Below, in pieces: positions 1 through 13,116 of a stretch of DNA of 64,000 nt. This stretch comes from Pleodorina starrii (Eukaryota > Chlorophyta > Chlorophyceae > Chlamydomonadales > Volvocaceae): NCBI GenBank assembly GCA_030267565.1, contig BRXU01000070.1, positions 62,001-126,000 of the forward strand, written 5' to 3'. Each line of letters starts with the position of its first letter. The first letter of the stretch is position 1. Under the pieces are notes generated by a model. The model ran no database searches, was not told where the DNA came from, and saw nothing but the letters and a program-made list of their open reading frames with translations. The position numbers and the translations under genes were made by a program.

Positions 1-1663
1 ACCCTGCTGACCCGTGGGTCATCTCCTCCACGTCACCGGCGGCTCCTCCACCCTTCCACGACGCAGGCACTCCGGCAGTACGCTGAGGCGCAGTACCAGC
101 GGCAGCTGCAGCTGCAGCAGGAGCAACAACTGGGAGCGCTACATTAGAGGCACAGATACGGTAGCCGCCTGCGGCACTGGGCCACCCGCAGCCACTGTGT
201 GGGCGTGCAGCCCGGCCCTTACGGCAGTTTATTTGGCGGTGGTGCACGTGGTTGGTCGGCGGTGGCCGTGCAGCCGCTTGTCAGACCGGGGGTGGCGGCT
301 GCTGCAGCGGCAGCTTTGCTGCGCACACACGTGTCTCGACAGCGTTGGTGGGCGGCGGAGGAGGTGGCGTGCATGGGGCGGCAGTGGCGCTGTCGGATAT
401 CAGCTACGGTAACCGGGAGCGAGCGCCCCACTGCACGCCAGCAGGAAGCACCGCGCCGGCGGAGCTGTAATCGTATATTCACAAGGGGGGCTCGTGCGAC
501 ACTGTACGGATGATGAGATTTGGTGTCGTGTCCTTGTACGACGGCGTTATAATTTTGGAATCGGGTACTGCCGTGTCTAGGGTTTTACATTGGTTACTGC
601 CCTGTCCAGGGCAGTGTCCGAGGGGGAGTGGGCTGTCTGTGGGCCTGTCCGGGGGCGTAAGGGCAGCGGATCGGCGGCGTAGTAATATTCATGATATAAT
701 AATAAGGGTGCCCTGATAGGCTCATTTCCCCTGAGTGGTATTTTAATCACACTGCTGCGGGTGCTTGCCCCTGGTTTGGGGGGCAGGGTGCCCCTAAGTT
801 TGGCTTTTCCGGGTCGAGTCTCGATTGGCTTGGGCCCGCCCGGGAGTTTTCCATAATGGTTTGGGCTCCTCCGGCCGCAGCAGCAGTTTTCCGGTGTCCG
901 GTGGTTCACCGAAAGGGTGACCCTTTGCGGTGAGCCGTCCGCTGTAAAACGATCCTTCGGTCCATGCAACGCATGGAAGACGGTTCGACGGGTCTGTAAT
1001 GGCTCCCCAGTGGCGCCGGAATCAACCCAATGGCAGAGCCGCCCATGGAAGCCGCCTTAGGGCCATTGGGGAGCGCATTTGGCTCATACGGTAGCTTGGA
1101 CAGTCGTCACATCGTTCAGCTGTTATTTCTTGAGTCTTAAGGCAGTACTACGGGACAGACGCACGTACGTCAAGGGCGCCGAATCCTTACTGCATCCTTC
1201 TGTGGCCAGGCACGCACGTAGCGAATGAGGTACCGGTAGGCACGGCAGTTGTGACCCATGGGTCCGAATGCCCCTCCCAGTGCACGGAGCAGCAGCAGCA
1301 GTAGCAGTAGCGTTGGTGGCACCAACGAAGCATCAAGCCCCTGACCCAATAGCCTGTTTTGGCAATACACGGTGTCGCAGGATCAGACGATACCGTGCAT
1401 CACATCACACCAGGTCACGCATTGAATGAATGAGCGGCAACAGGGCCCCCATGACCCTGACCAGGTAGCCCACCCACCTGCCACGGGGCCACACAGGAGC
1501 GGCCCAAGTCTCCTCGCCACATCCCGCCCTTCAGCCCTGCAGCTCTGCAGTCCTCCTGCCGGAAAAGTCAGATCGTGCATCCCCTCGACTTCCACATCGA
1601 GTGCAACACCGATCGTCGAGGCAAGAAAGCCGTGCCCCCGAAACCCAGCGGCGACCCAGATGG
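1..1663. other. No assignable gene (left edge)
   Basis: I find no recognisable protein here. Frame +1 stays open from the window edge to a stop near 145 and ends in a Gln-rich stretch, which could be the C-terminus of a truncated upstream gene. Nothing in it is family-specific. Several overlapping frames are open only because the sequence is GC-rich. A TGTAA hexamer-like signal near 466 would suit a 3' end of such a gene. Confidence 0.4.
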
Positions 1664-1671
1664 CTCCTAGA

Positions 1672-2278
1672 TAGGGTTGTGAATTTAAGCTTAACTTGGT
1701 TTTGGCATGTGTAATTAAGTAAGCTTAATTCTGTAATTAAGTAAATCGGCTTAATTTAAGGTCAGTCGGGCCCCAAACCTGGAACCGTAATTTAAGCTTT
1801 CCGTACACGTGTACGAACGTGGATTTTCAACGTTTTTCCTGCATATTCGAGGTTTCTATGGTATTTTCTATACATATCTATTACTAGGACACCGCCTCAG
1901 CACGTATAAAGCTCAAACAGCGACAACTGTCTTTCCAATTCAAATCAATGGCTGACGCGGGCAAGACTATCATCACCGGCGCATACGGCGGCGTTGATGT
2001 AGCAACGCCACCCACTGTTAAGGGCCCGCAACAGCACATGCAAAAGGGGACCACGCTGCTGGTTTGGGAGAGGGGCAGCGGAACCCCGGTTGGGAGACCG
2101 GCGGGACTTGTACGACCCATGGGTCCGTTACACTTTTAAGGTTTTTGGTCCTCCAGAGGAGGCTTAATACGGCGAGCCTTAATTCCTTAAATTTAAGCCG
2201 GGGCCAACCTTAATTATGTAATTAAGTAATCTTAATTTCTTAAAAACGTAAAACCGTAAATCTTAATTCACAACCCTA
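1672..2278. mobile_element. hAT-type non-autonomous element (MITE), 607 bp
   Basis: The ends are a perfect 14-bp inverted repeat, TAGGGTTGTGAATT at 1672-1685 and its complement at 2265-2278. They are flanked by an identical 8-bp direct duplication, CTCCTAGA, at 1664-1671 and 2279-2286. An 8-bp target duplication with a (C/T)AGGG-type terminus is characteristic of the hAT superfamily. Inside each end are ~120 bp of AT-rich sequence crowded with TTAAG/AATTAAG motifs on both strands, as expected for subterminal transposase-binding repeats. No transposase is encoded, so movement would depend on an autonomous relative. The intact termini and exact duplication suggest a fairly recent insertion. The GC-rich core differs in composition from the ends. 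Confidence 0.9.
1948..2139 (+). CDS. Small ORF inside the hAT MITE
   Basis: A 63-codon ATG ORF lies in the GC-rich core of the MITE. It is preceded at about 1903 by TATAAAG and a short 5'-UTR-like stretch. I do not recognise the product; it has no transposase motif. The combination of TATA-like box, leader and initiation codon resembles the 5' end of a host gene captured by the element, but that is inference. It could equally be chance in a GC-rich core. Confidence 0.25.
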   Translation: MADAGKTIITGAYGGVDVATPPTVKGPQQHMQKGTTLLVWERGSGTPVGRPAGLVRPMGPLHF

Positions 2279-2286
2279 CTCCTAGA

Positions 2287-4548
2287 CCGCCCCAGCCGCT
2301 TTGCGAGTGGCAATCGGCATATATCTACGGTACTACAGGCGGTCACCGTCGTACACCAGTGAGGGTCTTGGGCGGAATTCCCCGCGCCCCCACCCTTTTC
2401 GCCCTACAAAACCCTAAACCCCTAAGCGAGGCAAGCCGCCCTTAACACACCCACACCCACATTCACGTCCACGCAGAGGCTGCCATCGCACAGCCCTCCA
2501 TAGCCATCCTGCAGGCCCTGTCAACCACAAATCCTGGACTTTGCGTGCCTTTCAGCCGTATGCATGCATGCACGTGCATCGCATGCATGCATGCATACGG
2601 AAGATGCAGACGCAAGACAGGCTTTCGAATCAAGCATCGCGGGCCGCAAGCGAGTAAGCGGTCCCCCGAGCCCGACAGTGTACGACAACCTGGCAGCCTT
2701 CCTGCTGCCCGCCTGTACGGTATCAACATTGGTTACGCCAGAGACGTTCGCGCGCCTGGCGTGCGTGCGTGCGTGGTGATCATCACGGGGTTTTTTTTAT
2801 CCCCCTTCACACCCTCACACCAACCACGGCAGAAGACAGCAACGTTCGACCCCCCAGCAAGCCTGTCCTGCCAGCCTGCCAAGCAGAAGACCACAAAATC
2901 TGAGCACCCACAACAACTAATAGGTTACGGTATTTATTTATTTTTGCGTCTCGCTACCGCTCGATACTGCGAGACGCCGACGACGCGAATAAGCGTCCAT
3001 GTTGATTCGATCGGGCGCTGCCGCCCCCTCCTGTGCGTCCCCTCCTCTATCTGCACTGACGAAGCGAAGAAGCGGATGAATAGCATATTTCGTTACGCGC
3101 ACGCTTACCGTTGTCCGCGGACGATATAGAAAGCGCCCACGCTTATCGCACACTTTCCGCGCGGAGCAGGGTTCGATCGCCCATTCTCACGCCGAGGAGG
3201 ACGAGAACCAATGCTTATAACAACAATTATACAAGCAATAAAAAACTCACACACGCACATCTCCTGCCGTACGTACTGCACTGCGCGGTGCGCGCCCGTC
3301 AAGACGTCACGCGGCAGAAGTCGGTGGAAAGCCTGCGCGGTACGAGTCAGCGTGTGTACGACAATCATCGAGCGAGCTCCGCGGCGCCGTTACGGTATAC
3401 CGACCCCTCTACGGTATCTGCTGCCGCGACGGAGCGGCAGCGGATACATACAGGGCGCACCTGGAAGGAAAAACCACTCCGCTCCCCTGCCCTGCCCTGC
3501 CCTGCCCTGGCCTGCCCCCACAGCCAACGCTCAGTGCCTGCGAGCCTCAAGAGGATCCAGCCACTCCGTGCACAGCGGCGATCGGAACGCCCCGCGATGG
3601 ACGACATGGAAGGTGCGATGGATTGGATTGCGCGTGTGATTAGTACGACAGATACCGTAGACGGCGGCGCGGGGGGCACGTACAGCTGCTCCACGTATTT
3701 ACGCGGAGCGATCGATGTATGAGATCCTATTGTGGGATAACACAAACGAACGAGGAGGTTTCCTATTGTGGGAAACTCTAAAACAACCCTAAAACCCCTG
3801 CAAGAACAGTTTTTTGGCCGCCTCCTGCGTAGGAGTTCCGCTCGGGCGCCCCGCCCCGCCCCGCCCCGCCCGCCTACCCTGCTCCACGCAGGCGCTTACT
3901 TTTGAATGGTATCCTCATCAGTACCTATCCACCTCCACCTTTCCACCTTTCCACCTATGGCGACATACAGCGGCCTGCGGCCGGCGGCTCCGTCCGAAGC
4001 AACAGGCTCAACGATTTTCGCGCGCCAATAACACGCACGATCAGGCAACGATCTTCGCGCGCCAATAACAACATGCACGTGTCTCAGGATGGGCATACAC
4101 ACCCAGCAGGGCAACGGCACGCGCACGCAGGCAGACTGTGCAACCCCCCCCTTCACGGGCTCCGGCCTATACGTGGATACCCCCCCCCCCACACACACAT
4201 ACATGCACGGCTGCGTGCATGTGTAAGCATGTTCTGTGTGTGATTGCTGGGGTCGCGGCTGCGGTCGGTTCAGTTCCAATCAACGGCTGAGGCAGAGGCC
4301 CCTCGCTGCCAGGTTGGGGGGTGGGTGGGAGGTAGGGGTGGGTGGGGACTGGGGCGGGGCAGACCCGAAGGCCGGAGGTAGAGGGGCGACAGGCGACAAA
4401 ATGCCCTGCTGGCCGCGCGTGCGTGTGAAGACTTGCCAGCGCAGCCGACGCCCCCAACCAACCTCCTCAGCCACCACCACCACCACCACCACCACCACCA
4501 GCATCAGCAGTGCAGTGACTCCTGATGTGTACCCCGATGAGGCGCCGA
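2287..4548. other. Intergenic or 3'-flanking DNA of the PDE gene; no gene recognised
   Basis: This stretch lies beyond the stop codon of the minus-strand phosphodiesterase and probably includes its 3' UTR. It contains an alternating purine-pyrimidine ATGCATGC-rich patch near 2560-2600, a short CCCTAAA tract near 2405 and a CAC triplet run near 4470-4500. All open frames are low-complexity and unrelated to any family I know. Confidence 0.5.
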
Positions 4549-6775
4549 CTACGGATCAGGTCCGCCGCGGGCAGCAGCAGCAGCACCCGGAGCAGCAGCA
4601 CCCGACGCCGACAGCGGAGCCTCCATCGCTGCTGCTGCTGCTGGTGAGGGTGTTGTCGTTGCTGCTGCTGTTGTAACTGCTGGTGCGGGTGCGGGTGTTG
4701 TAGCTGCTGCTGCTGCTGGTGTTGGGGCCGGGGCTGGTGCGGGTGCGGGTGTAGTCGCTGCAGTGGCCGCAGCGACCGCAGTGGCCGCAGTGTCCGCCTC
4801 GAGCTGCCGCCAGTGGTGGTAGTTGGCTTGGAAGCAGTGCAGCAGGGGGGCGGCTCCAGGGAAGGCCGAGGCCACGGCGCGAATCAGCGGCAGAGCCACA
4901 AAGTCAAAGAAGCCGACCTGCACGCATGCACGCATGCGGGTGGCGGGGGCGGGTAGGTGGCGGGTGGTGGGGGCGGGCAGCATGTGTGTGTGTGTGCGTG
5001 TGTATGCTGGGGGGCCAGGATACCCGTATGCACCGTATGTGTGGGAAGGAAGATGCGGGCGATGTGGAAAGGCGGGGTGCCACTCGGAGGGTGCGCGGCT
5101 GCGCGCGCATGTGTCACCACACACCGTTACTACCACAAACCTACCTCTGTAGGCTATAGTACGTACACACACACACACGTGCGTGCGTGTGTGTGCTTGT
5201 GCGTGTGTGCGTGTATGTGTATGTGACAGGCATTGGCTGGATGGAGGCTCGCGAGAGAGGATGGGCGCCAATCGAACCAAAACCCTAAAAAACCCTAAAA
5301 CCCCGCTCTCAAGCAAAGATCCCCGAGATCCAGCTACCGGTAGCTATGCATCTCCGCCACCCGCCCCGGTCCCCACTCCCGCCGCCGTTGCGCTGCCCCC
5401 CTCACATCTTATCTGCTTGTTAGTTGCCCACCCAGCCAGCCACCCACCCCACCTGGCTCTTGCCGACCCCTTGCTTGGCCCGGTCGAACAGCGGACTGAT
5501 TGGGAGGCCCAACTGGCGCTCCTGGTCGCCCTGACGGAAAAACTCCTCCTCTAGCACGGCCAGCCACCTGAGCGAGTTATACGAGGTTGGGTATGGGTTT
5601 TAGGGTTCTTCTAGATAGATAGATAGATAAATAGATAGATAGATAGATGATTATTGGACAGCATGGACCCGCCCGCCGTGCGCCCGATTGTTGCCGTACC
5701 TCTTGTGGCGCTGCAAGTCCGCCCCCAGATGGCCAATGTCGGCGGCCTTGAGCATCACCTGTGTGGTCACGTGGTCACGTGTACGTCACATATATCGTAC
5801 GTTGTGAGTGTGTGCGTATGTACAATGTAGGGTACCGGTGCATGCAAGGAAGCATACATGATGAAAATGCGAGAAATGAACTAACATGGCCAGAAGCTGA
5901 AAAAGGTTAAGAAGGCTTTCCGTCCATACGGCAACACGCGGCCTGCCTGCTGTGAAACAGACAGGCGTGTCAAACAGGACAATCGTGCGGCCACCACCTC
6001 GGCTCGCAAACGGCTCCAGCGTGTCTCGTGACCGAGAGCTCACGTCCGCCCGTTCCCCCGAAATGAGTGCCGGCGCTGGTTCACGCACGCCTCATATGGG
6101 TCATCCTTCCTTCACGCCCCCGCCGCGTTCGTTCCTTCGTTCGTTCTGGTTCGAAACGTCCTTGTACCCTTCCCTAGCCTCGCCCCTTCCCCCGTCCCTC
6201 CCATCTTGGGGAGGACCTGCCTGTGACCACCCACACTCGCACAGCCTGTGTCCCCGCCCCCCTCGTTTTCCCCCCGCCTTCTGTGTGTGTATGTATGCAT
6301 GAGTATGCATGTGTATGTATGCTCGTCCCAGCCAGCCACCAGCCACCAGCCCCAACCTGCAGGCTCAACAGCCGCTCGGCCTCATCCTGCGGCACCGGGG
6401 CCGGCGGCGGTGCATCGGCGGTGGCCGCAAGCTGCTGGACGCCACCACCACCACCACCACCCCCGCCCCCATCCGCCGTCAGCCGTCCCTCGGCCGGCGG
6501 GCTGTTGCTGCTGTCACCGCCCCTGCCGCCGCCGCCGCCGCTGGAGAGGGGCACGGCGGCAGAGGGGCGGGCAAAGCTGCCGCCGCCGGTTGGAGGAGCA
6601 GTGGCAGCAGTGGCAGCAGTGGCATGACCTGCCGCAGAAGCTTTGCTGCAGCCGCGATAGAGAGTGGGGAGAACGCGGGAGTAGGAGGGAGGGGAGGGAG
6701 AGAAAGGGAAGAAGTGAGAGCAGGGTGCAAGTAAGGACGGCGGGGCATGTGGGTTGGATCCTTTGGATGGGGCCC

Positions 6776-6839
<64 letters not shown>

Positions 6840-7264
6840 CGCGTGTGAAGCCGAGTTGGCAGCCCCGTGCAGCCCCGTGCTGGTGGTGGTGTGGTGCCGT
6901 CGCTCGTCCCAACGGACCCAGCGGACCCGGGGAAGTTCGCAGCTATCCAAGGACGTATCGGTACCGGTAGGGGTGTGTGTGTGTGTGTGTGTGTGCATGG
7001 ACCTCGTGTGACCTCAACGCACGTGCATGACCTCAACGCGCGGGCTCCGTCCCCCACCGGGGCCCAAGCATCCCAACCTGATGCCGCTCCGAATCCCACC
7101 CATCGATTGCTTGATCCCCGGCACCCTCCCCTCCCCTCCCCTCCCCTTCCCTGACCGACCCAGGTCCCTCGTTTCGTTCGTACCCGAATAAGACGCGAGC
7201 TGAAACGGCTCCGGCGGCCCTGCCGCTGCTGCCGCTGGTGGTGGCCGTGTTGTCACCACCCCCA

Positions 7265-7295
<31 letters not shown>

Positions 7296-10200
7296 GCGGT
7301 CCCGGGGGGCCACCACCATGCGCCCCTCCATTGCTGCTGCTGGAGCCCGCCTGCTGCTGCTGCTGCTGTTGCTGCAGCTGTAGGCTCGGGCGTGCCGCTG
7401 CTGCTGCCGCTGCTGCTGCCGCTGCTGCTGCTGTCCCGCCGGTTGTGTTGGCGGCCAGTCGGTGCGCTGTGTTGAACTGGTTGAGGATGGAGAAGTGCTG
7501 CTTCATGTCGGTGGCCAGAACCAACTCAATCACCTGTGGGGCGGGGAGGGAGGGTGCGCATGTGCCGTATGCAATAATGACATGTACAGTAAATGTCAAG
7601 AATCGAATCGAGCGACGGAGGAGGACAGGATATGTAGCACGCATGAGTGGCAGCAGCGGACGGAAGGCAGCAGGGACGGAGAACCGACTGAACCAAACTA
7701 AACAGCAGCAACGTCCGGCGACAGGTACGGCGGATTATTGCTATTATAGCTGTCTCTTCCTTCGTTCTTCGTTCGCTTAGGTGCTTCTTTCCCTCCCTCC
7801 CTACCAAACCCTAAAACCCTAACCCCCACATGCTCATACACCGCGCACAGGATGCACGTGCACACGCACGTGCTATCGTACGTACACACCTGCATGGGTT
7901 GTAAAAACAAACCCACGCACGCACCTGCTTCCTGAATGCGTTCCGCTCGGCCCGGCTGAGCCCCGCCGTGATGTCCAGGTCGGGCCTCTCCGCTAGCAGT
8001 GTGAAGGTGGCGGCGGCGTGGTGGTGCTCCAGGGGGGAGCGGTCGTTGTAGCGCAGGGCCAGAGGGTGGCTCGTCACAACCAAAAAGTCGTTGGTCAGAC
8101 CCGGGTGGCCGTAGTCATGGATGATCTGCGTGCACATGCCGTACAGCAGCGAGACGAGACAAAGGTAGGTAGCTATAGGGGCGGGCCAGAAGCAGGTTCG
8201 CAAGGCGTCAAGGCAGGGAGCAACAAACATATGACGGGTATGTAGGAGAGCGAGCGTGAGAGCGAGAGCGGGGCGGGAGTAAAACGTTAGCTGCCTTGGT
8301 GAGGCCACCCACCCACACGCCCTCCTACAGTACCCTACCCTACCCTACAGATCATCATGGTATGCTGGTGGTATGCCTTCCCCCGCGCTCACCGCCCACC
8401 CTCCCCGCCCTCCCCGCCCTCACCGCTGCAAAGTACGCCGCCATCAGCCCCAGGTGGTCCAGGTAGTGGGTGGTGAGGCGGGCGCCGTGCAGCAGCACAT
8501 GCAGCGTGTGCAGCACGTCGGCGGCGTGTGCGGAGTTGTGGTAGGGGTTGGAGCTCGGGTAGCCGGACTCGAGGGTGCGGAGCAGCCTGCCCCGAGAACC
8601 CACGTGGGTGGCAGCACAAGCAGGCAGGCGGGCAGGCGGGCAGTGGTTGCCCCGCAAGCCAGGCACAGCACAGCACAGCATGATGGATCCGGACAGGATG
8701 GGGCAGGCAGGGGCATATGCGTAGGATAGTGGGGGCGGGAGGGACGGACGACTGGGCGGGTCATCCAGGTAACAGCGCCATCGCCCCCCCCCAATAGATG
8801 TCCACAGTGCGAGCATACATGGCCACAACTCCATGTAGGGTAGGCCACTGATGCTAACAACTGCGCATGTACCGAGTGAGCGAGAGAGAGAGGAATATAC
8901 ACATACAAATAACGGAGCCAACAGCCAACAGCCAACAGAATCTCTGGACGACTTGCCTCATCATGCAGCAGCAGACACCAGCAGGCAGTTAGTTGACTAC
9001 TACCGGTAGTAGTACCAACAGTACAACCAACCAACAGCACCTGCAGGCAGGTTGCGATGCTCACCTGCCCACCCGCCCCCGCCCCTCGCATGCCCCTCGC
9101 CCCCGCCCCCGCCCCTCGCACAGCACCGCCCCCGCCCCTCGCACCGCCCCCGCACCCTCACCCCCGCCCCGGGCCCCGCACCCCCGTCCCGGCCCCCGGC
9201 CCCGCCCCCGCCGACCCGCACCTTGCCAGCGTGAGTGGCTCCACCCGGCACTTGTCCACCAGCCCCTCCCGCTGCATCAGAAAGAAGCCCAGAGCCGACA
9301 GCGCGTGGCCGCAGCTGGCCTCCTGAAGACCCCACGTGTCAAACTGCCAGCTGTCGCAACCCGCCAGCAGCCGCTCCACCTGCGCGTATGGTATACACAG
9401 GTACCGGCAGGAACGCAGCAGGGCCTAAACAGGACGGGGACTGCAGGCGGCGGTAGGTAGGCGCGTTGATCGGATCGACCCAGTCAAAAGGCAGGGATGT
9501 CCACCGCCGAACCACAGACGCTCAGAGGTGCATGTACCGGTAATAAGTCGCCGCCGCCGCCGCCCGCAGAGCAGACAGCAACACCCACCCCACACTCACA
9601 CATACCCTCACACACACACACACAGCACCAGGACCTACCTACCTACCTACCTACCTACCTACCTACCTACCTACCTACCTACCTACCTACCTACCTACCT
9701 ACCTACCTACCTACCTACCTACATACCGGTACATGCGGACACTTGTGGTACCGGTATATATGCTGCTGGCATCAGTACGTGAGCACCTGGCTCTTCCGTA
9801 CATATATGAACGAGCGACCCTCGAGCGCGACTGACCCCTGCTGCCAAGCTCGCTCACGCACCTCCTCCAGCAGGGGCCGGGGTGGCGACGCCATTTGCCG
9901 CGTAGCCACCACCGCCGCCGCCGTCTGCGGTGTGTTGTTGTTCAGAAACCCCGTCGTCGCGGCAACGCCGGCGACAACAGCGACAGCCGCCTCAACCTGC
10001 TCCCCTGTTGCCGCTGCTGCTGCTGGCATGTCGGCTGCCTCGGCGGGGCGTTCCCCAGTCCCAGTCCGCGTGCCGCCAACCTCGCCGACGTCGACCCAAC
10101 TGGCGCTCCCCCTTGGCGCCGCATCCGCCACCACCACCGCAACAGCACTCGAAGACGCCGGCGCAGCAGAGGCCGTTGAAGCAGCAGACTCCAGGCCGCC

Positions 10201-10816
10201 TCCACCACCACCGACATCCTCACCACCTCCACCACCCCCAAATGTGGGTGGCGAGTCCGCTGCATCACGCCGGCGCGCCAGAGGTGATAACCCAAAGTAT
10301 GACAGGCCGCCGCCGCCGCCCTCGCCTCCGCCGCCGCCCCCATCGCCTCCGCCCTCGCCGCCGCCCCCGCCGCCGCCACCTGGTCCCAAACTGCTCCGCC
10401 GGCGGCGGCGTGACTGTGTCGACAACCCCCCTGCACCTCGGAGTGACGCCATCAAGCCAGTTGCCAACCGCTCCAGCGCTCGACCCGCCGGGCGGCTGCT
10501 GCTGCCGCCCGGGGAACTGGCGGAGGCTAGCTGCAGCAAGTTCAAGTAATTGCCCTTCGGCAGTCCGCTGCCAGCAGCAGCACCAGCAGCAGAAGCAGCA
10601 GCAGCGTAATATGGCAGTGGCGAGCGCTGCGGCGGATGGGGCTGCCACAGCTGCTGCTGCTGCTGGCCCTGCCCCTGCTCCTGGGGCTGGTGGTGGTGGT
10701 GGTCGCGTCTCTGCGGCCCGTCCGGCTGCCTGGCAGCCCCCAGGGACGCGGGGCTGCGGGCCCCTTCCGTGCAGTGCTGCACCGCGGCGGCGGCGCCAGG
10801 TGTCTTGTCCGCTGAG

Positions 10817-10851
<35 letters not shown>

Positions 10852-13064
10852 CAGGCCGCCGGCAAAGCTACCACTGCATGCTACTGCGTCACCGGCGATA
10901 CAATCACCGGGAGCAGCGGCGACGGCGGCAGCGGAGGGCTCGGGCCCATATGCAGCGGCAGCAGCAGCAGCAGCGGCAGTAGCAGCACCGGCGGCGGTGT
11001 CGGATCCGGTAGCGACACTCCGCGCCAGCGCCAGCGACAGCGGACTGTTGCCGCGACGGCCGCTGTCGGGTCCGCTGCCACCCGTGCCCATGCCCATGCC
11101 TGTGCCTGTGCCAGGCAGCGGGGTCGCGACACGCAGGTAGATACCGGACCCGGAGCCCAGGCGGCACCGCTGCAGGCTGGGCGAGTGTGGATGCTGGAGC
11201 GGCGCCGCCGCTGCCGCCGCCGTTGCAACCAACTGTGTCGCCGCTAGTATGTGGTTGCCGCCGCCGCCTCCGCCGCCTCCGCCGCCGCCGCTGGCGGCAC
11301 AGCTGACGGCCTCGCCGCCTCGGTTGCTTGCATAGGCGGTGCTGACGCTTACGCTTGCGGCGGCGATGGCGGTTGGCAGGGCCGACAACGTTGCCTCATC
11401 AGGCACCAGATCCGCCACAGCCGCCAGCTCCTGGCGCCGCCCGACGACCGACGCGCCGCCGCCGCCCCCGGTCACGGATGAGGTGGAGGCACCGCAGCAG
11501 TCCTGCGGCGGCTCAATGGCAGACAGCAGCGGCTCCCCCGCGATGATGTAGGCCAGCGCGCCGGTGACGCTCTGGCAGTCCATCATGAGCTGCTGCTCCC
11601 GCTGCTGCAGACTCGTCAGCAGCAGCTCCTGGAGGCTGCTGCTGCCGGTGGCGGTGGTGGGGGCGGTGGCCGCGCCTCCGTATCCGTATCCGTGCCCGCC
11701 GCCTGCGGTCAGGGGGACCAGCATCCGCATGCGCACGCCGCCGCCGCCGCTCTTGCCACCACCGCAGCCGGCGGCGGTGGCGTTGTGGTTGCTGTTGTGG
11801 AAGCTGTGCTGCCGGGTGGCCTGCGTCTGCGTCTGGCCGAGGATGGTGTTGGGGCTCATGGGGTCGACGACGGCCCATGGGACGGTGGTGGCGGTGGCGA
11901 GCGTCATGTCGGGGGAGTCCCCCAGTTGGCGCATCAGGGCATGAGCCACATCGCTCTGCAGTCAGTCAGTCAGGCCGGCAGTCAGTCCGTCAGGCAGGCA
12001 GGCAGACAGGCTAGGAGGGCTAGGCGGGCTAGGCGGGCTACGCGGGCAGACCTGGAGGGAGCAGGTGGAGACGTCCACTCCACCAAAGTGATCCTTCCCA
12101 GCGCCCGTCCACCAGCGTCATCACTCCCCACGTCACCCAAACCAAACATCGGCGCCTATACATCCCCCATGGGCCACACACACACCCGCACGCACCCAGT
12201 CCATCCCATCCCATCCCAGTTCAGGCCCACCCCGCCCCAGCCCAACCCCGCCCCGCCCCCTCCAAGCGCCCAGCCCCGTCCAGCCCCGTCCAACCCTAAT
12301 ACCCTAAAACCCGTCCCCCCGCGCCCGCTCGCTCGCTCCCAGACTGGCTCTCTCACGTCCAGGTTTGCGTCCCTCAGCCTTCCCCCCAGGTTGAGCGGTC
12401 GGTAGACGTCCAGTCGGCGGCGCAGCACCGTCTTCAGCAGCACCACATCACGGAGGTCGGGGGGGCTGCCGGACAGCAGCGCGGCCAGCAGACCCGTCAG
12501 CAGGTCAGCGGGGCTCTCTGCAGGAGAGGGAGGCAGGGAGGGAGGGAGGGAGGGAGGGAGGGAGGGAGGGAGGGAGGGAGGGAGGGAGGGAGGGAGGGAG
12601 GGAGGGAGGGAGGGAGGGAGGGAGGGAGGGAGGGAGGCAGGGAGGGAGGGAGGGAGGGAGGGAGGGAGGGAGGGAGGGAGGGAGGGAGGGATATCTGGTT
12701 GTGGGTAGGCAGGGAGCCGTCAAGCATCGCTGTCTCCATCCCTCCGGCCCTCCGGCCCTGCACCGCTATCATCCGTCCCTCCGTCCGTCCGTCCGCAGCT
12801 CCCCACAAGTGGATACGCACCCGATGTGTAGATTTTTCGCTCCAGGGGGGCCTGATCATTCTCGGTCTGCAGATCCCGGATCAGATCCGCGGGCATCAGC
12901 GAGTGCAGCAGCATCTGGTGGCGCCGCCTGGGGAGAGGAGCAAGAGGGGGCCAGGGGGTAAGAAGAATGACACCGCAGCAAAGGGACGGAGATGGGACAG
13001 TGTGCACCCACCCACCCAAGTGCCCGACCGTGCGTGTGCGTGCGTGTGCGTGTATGTGCGTGTC

Positions 13065-13116
<52 letters not shown>

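Larger units (their letters stand above)
4549..8586 (-). other. PDE catalytic domain
   Basis: HD-superfamily PDEase domain spread over seven exons. Metal-binding His and Asp residues lie in the HNxxHA motif (exon 8586-8424), the HDYGHPG motif (8125-7925) and KAADIGH (59-nt exon 5758-5700). The conserved Glu/Gln glutamine-switch region EFFRQGD...SPLFDR...Q is in 5567-5453 and its partner VGFFDFVALPL in 4917-4549. No catalytic residue appears lost, so the enzyme should be active. Confidence 0.85.

Noticed and set aside
577..969. 130-residue minus-strand open frame
   Set aside because: No start context, no family signature and overlapping open frames on the other strand; consistent with chance in GC-rich DNA.
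9497..10549. 350-residue plus-strand Pro-rich frame resembling a hydroxyproline-rich wall protein
   Set aside because: It lies opposite the large PDE linker exon, starts in an ACCT microsatellite and has no signal peptide; the minus frame is phase-locked to conserved PDE exons on both sides.
12497..12859. PPSL-repeat open frames
   Set aside because: They are translations of the GGGA tetramer array in an intron.
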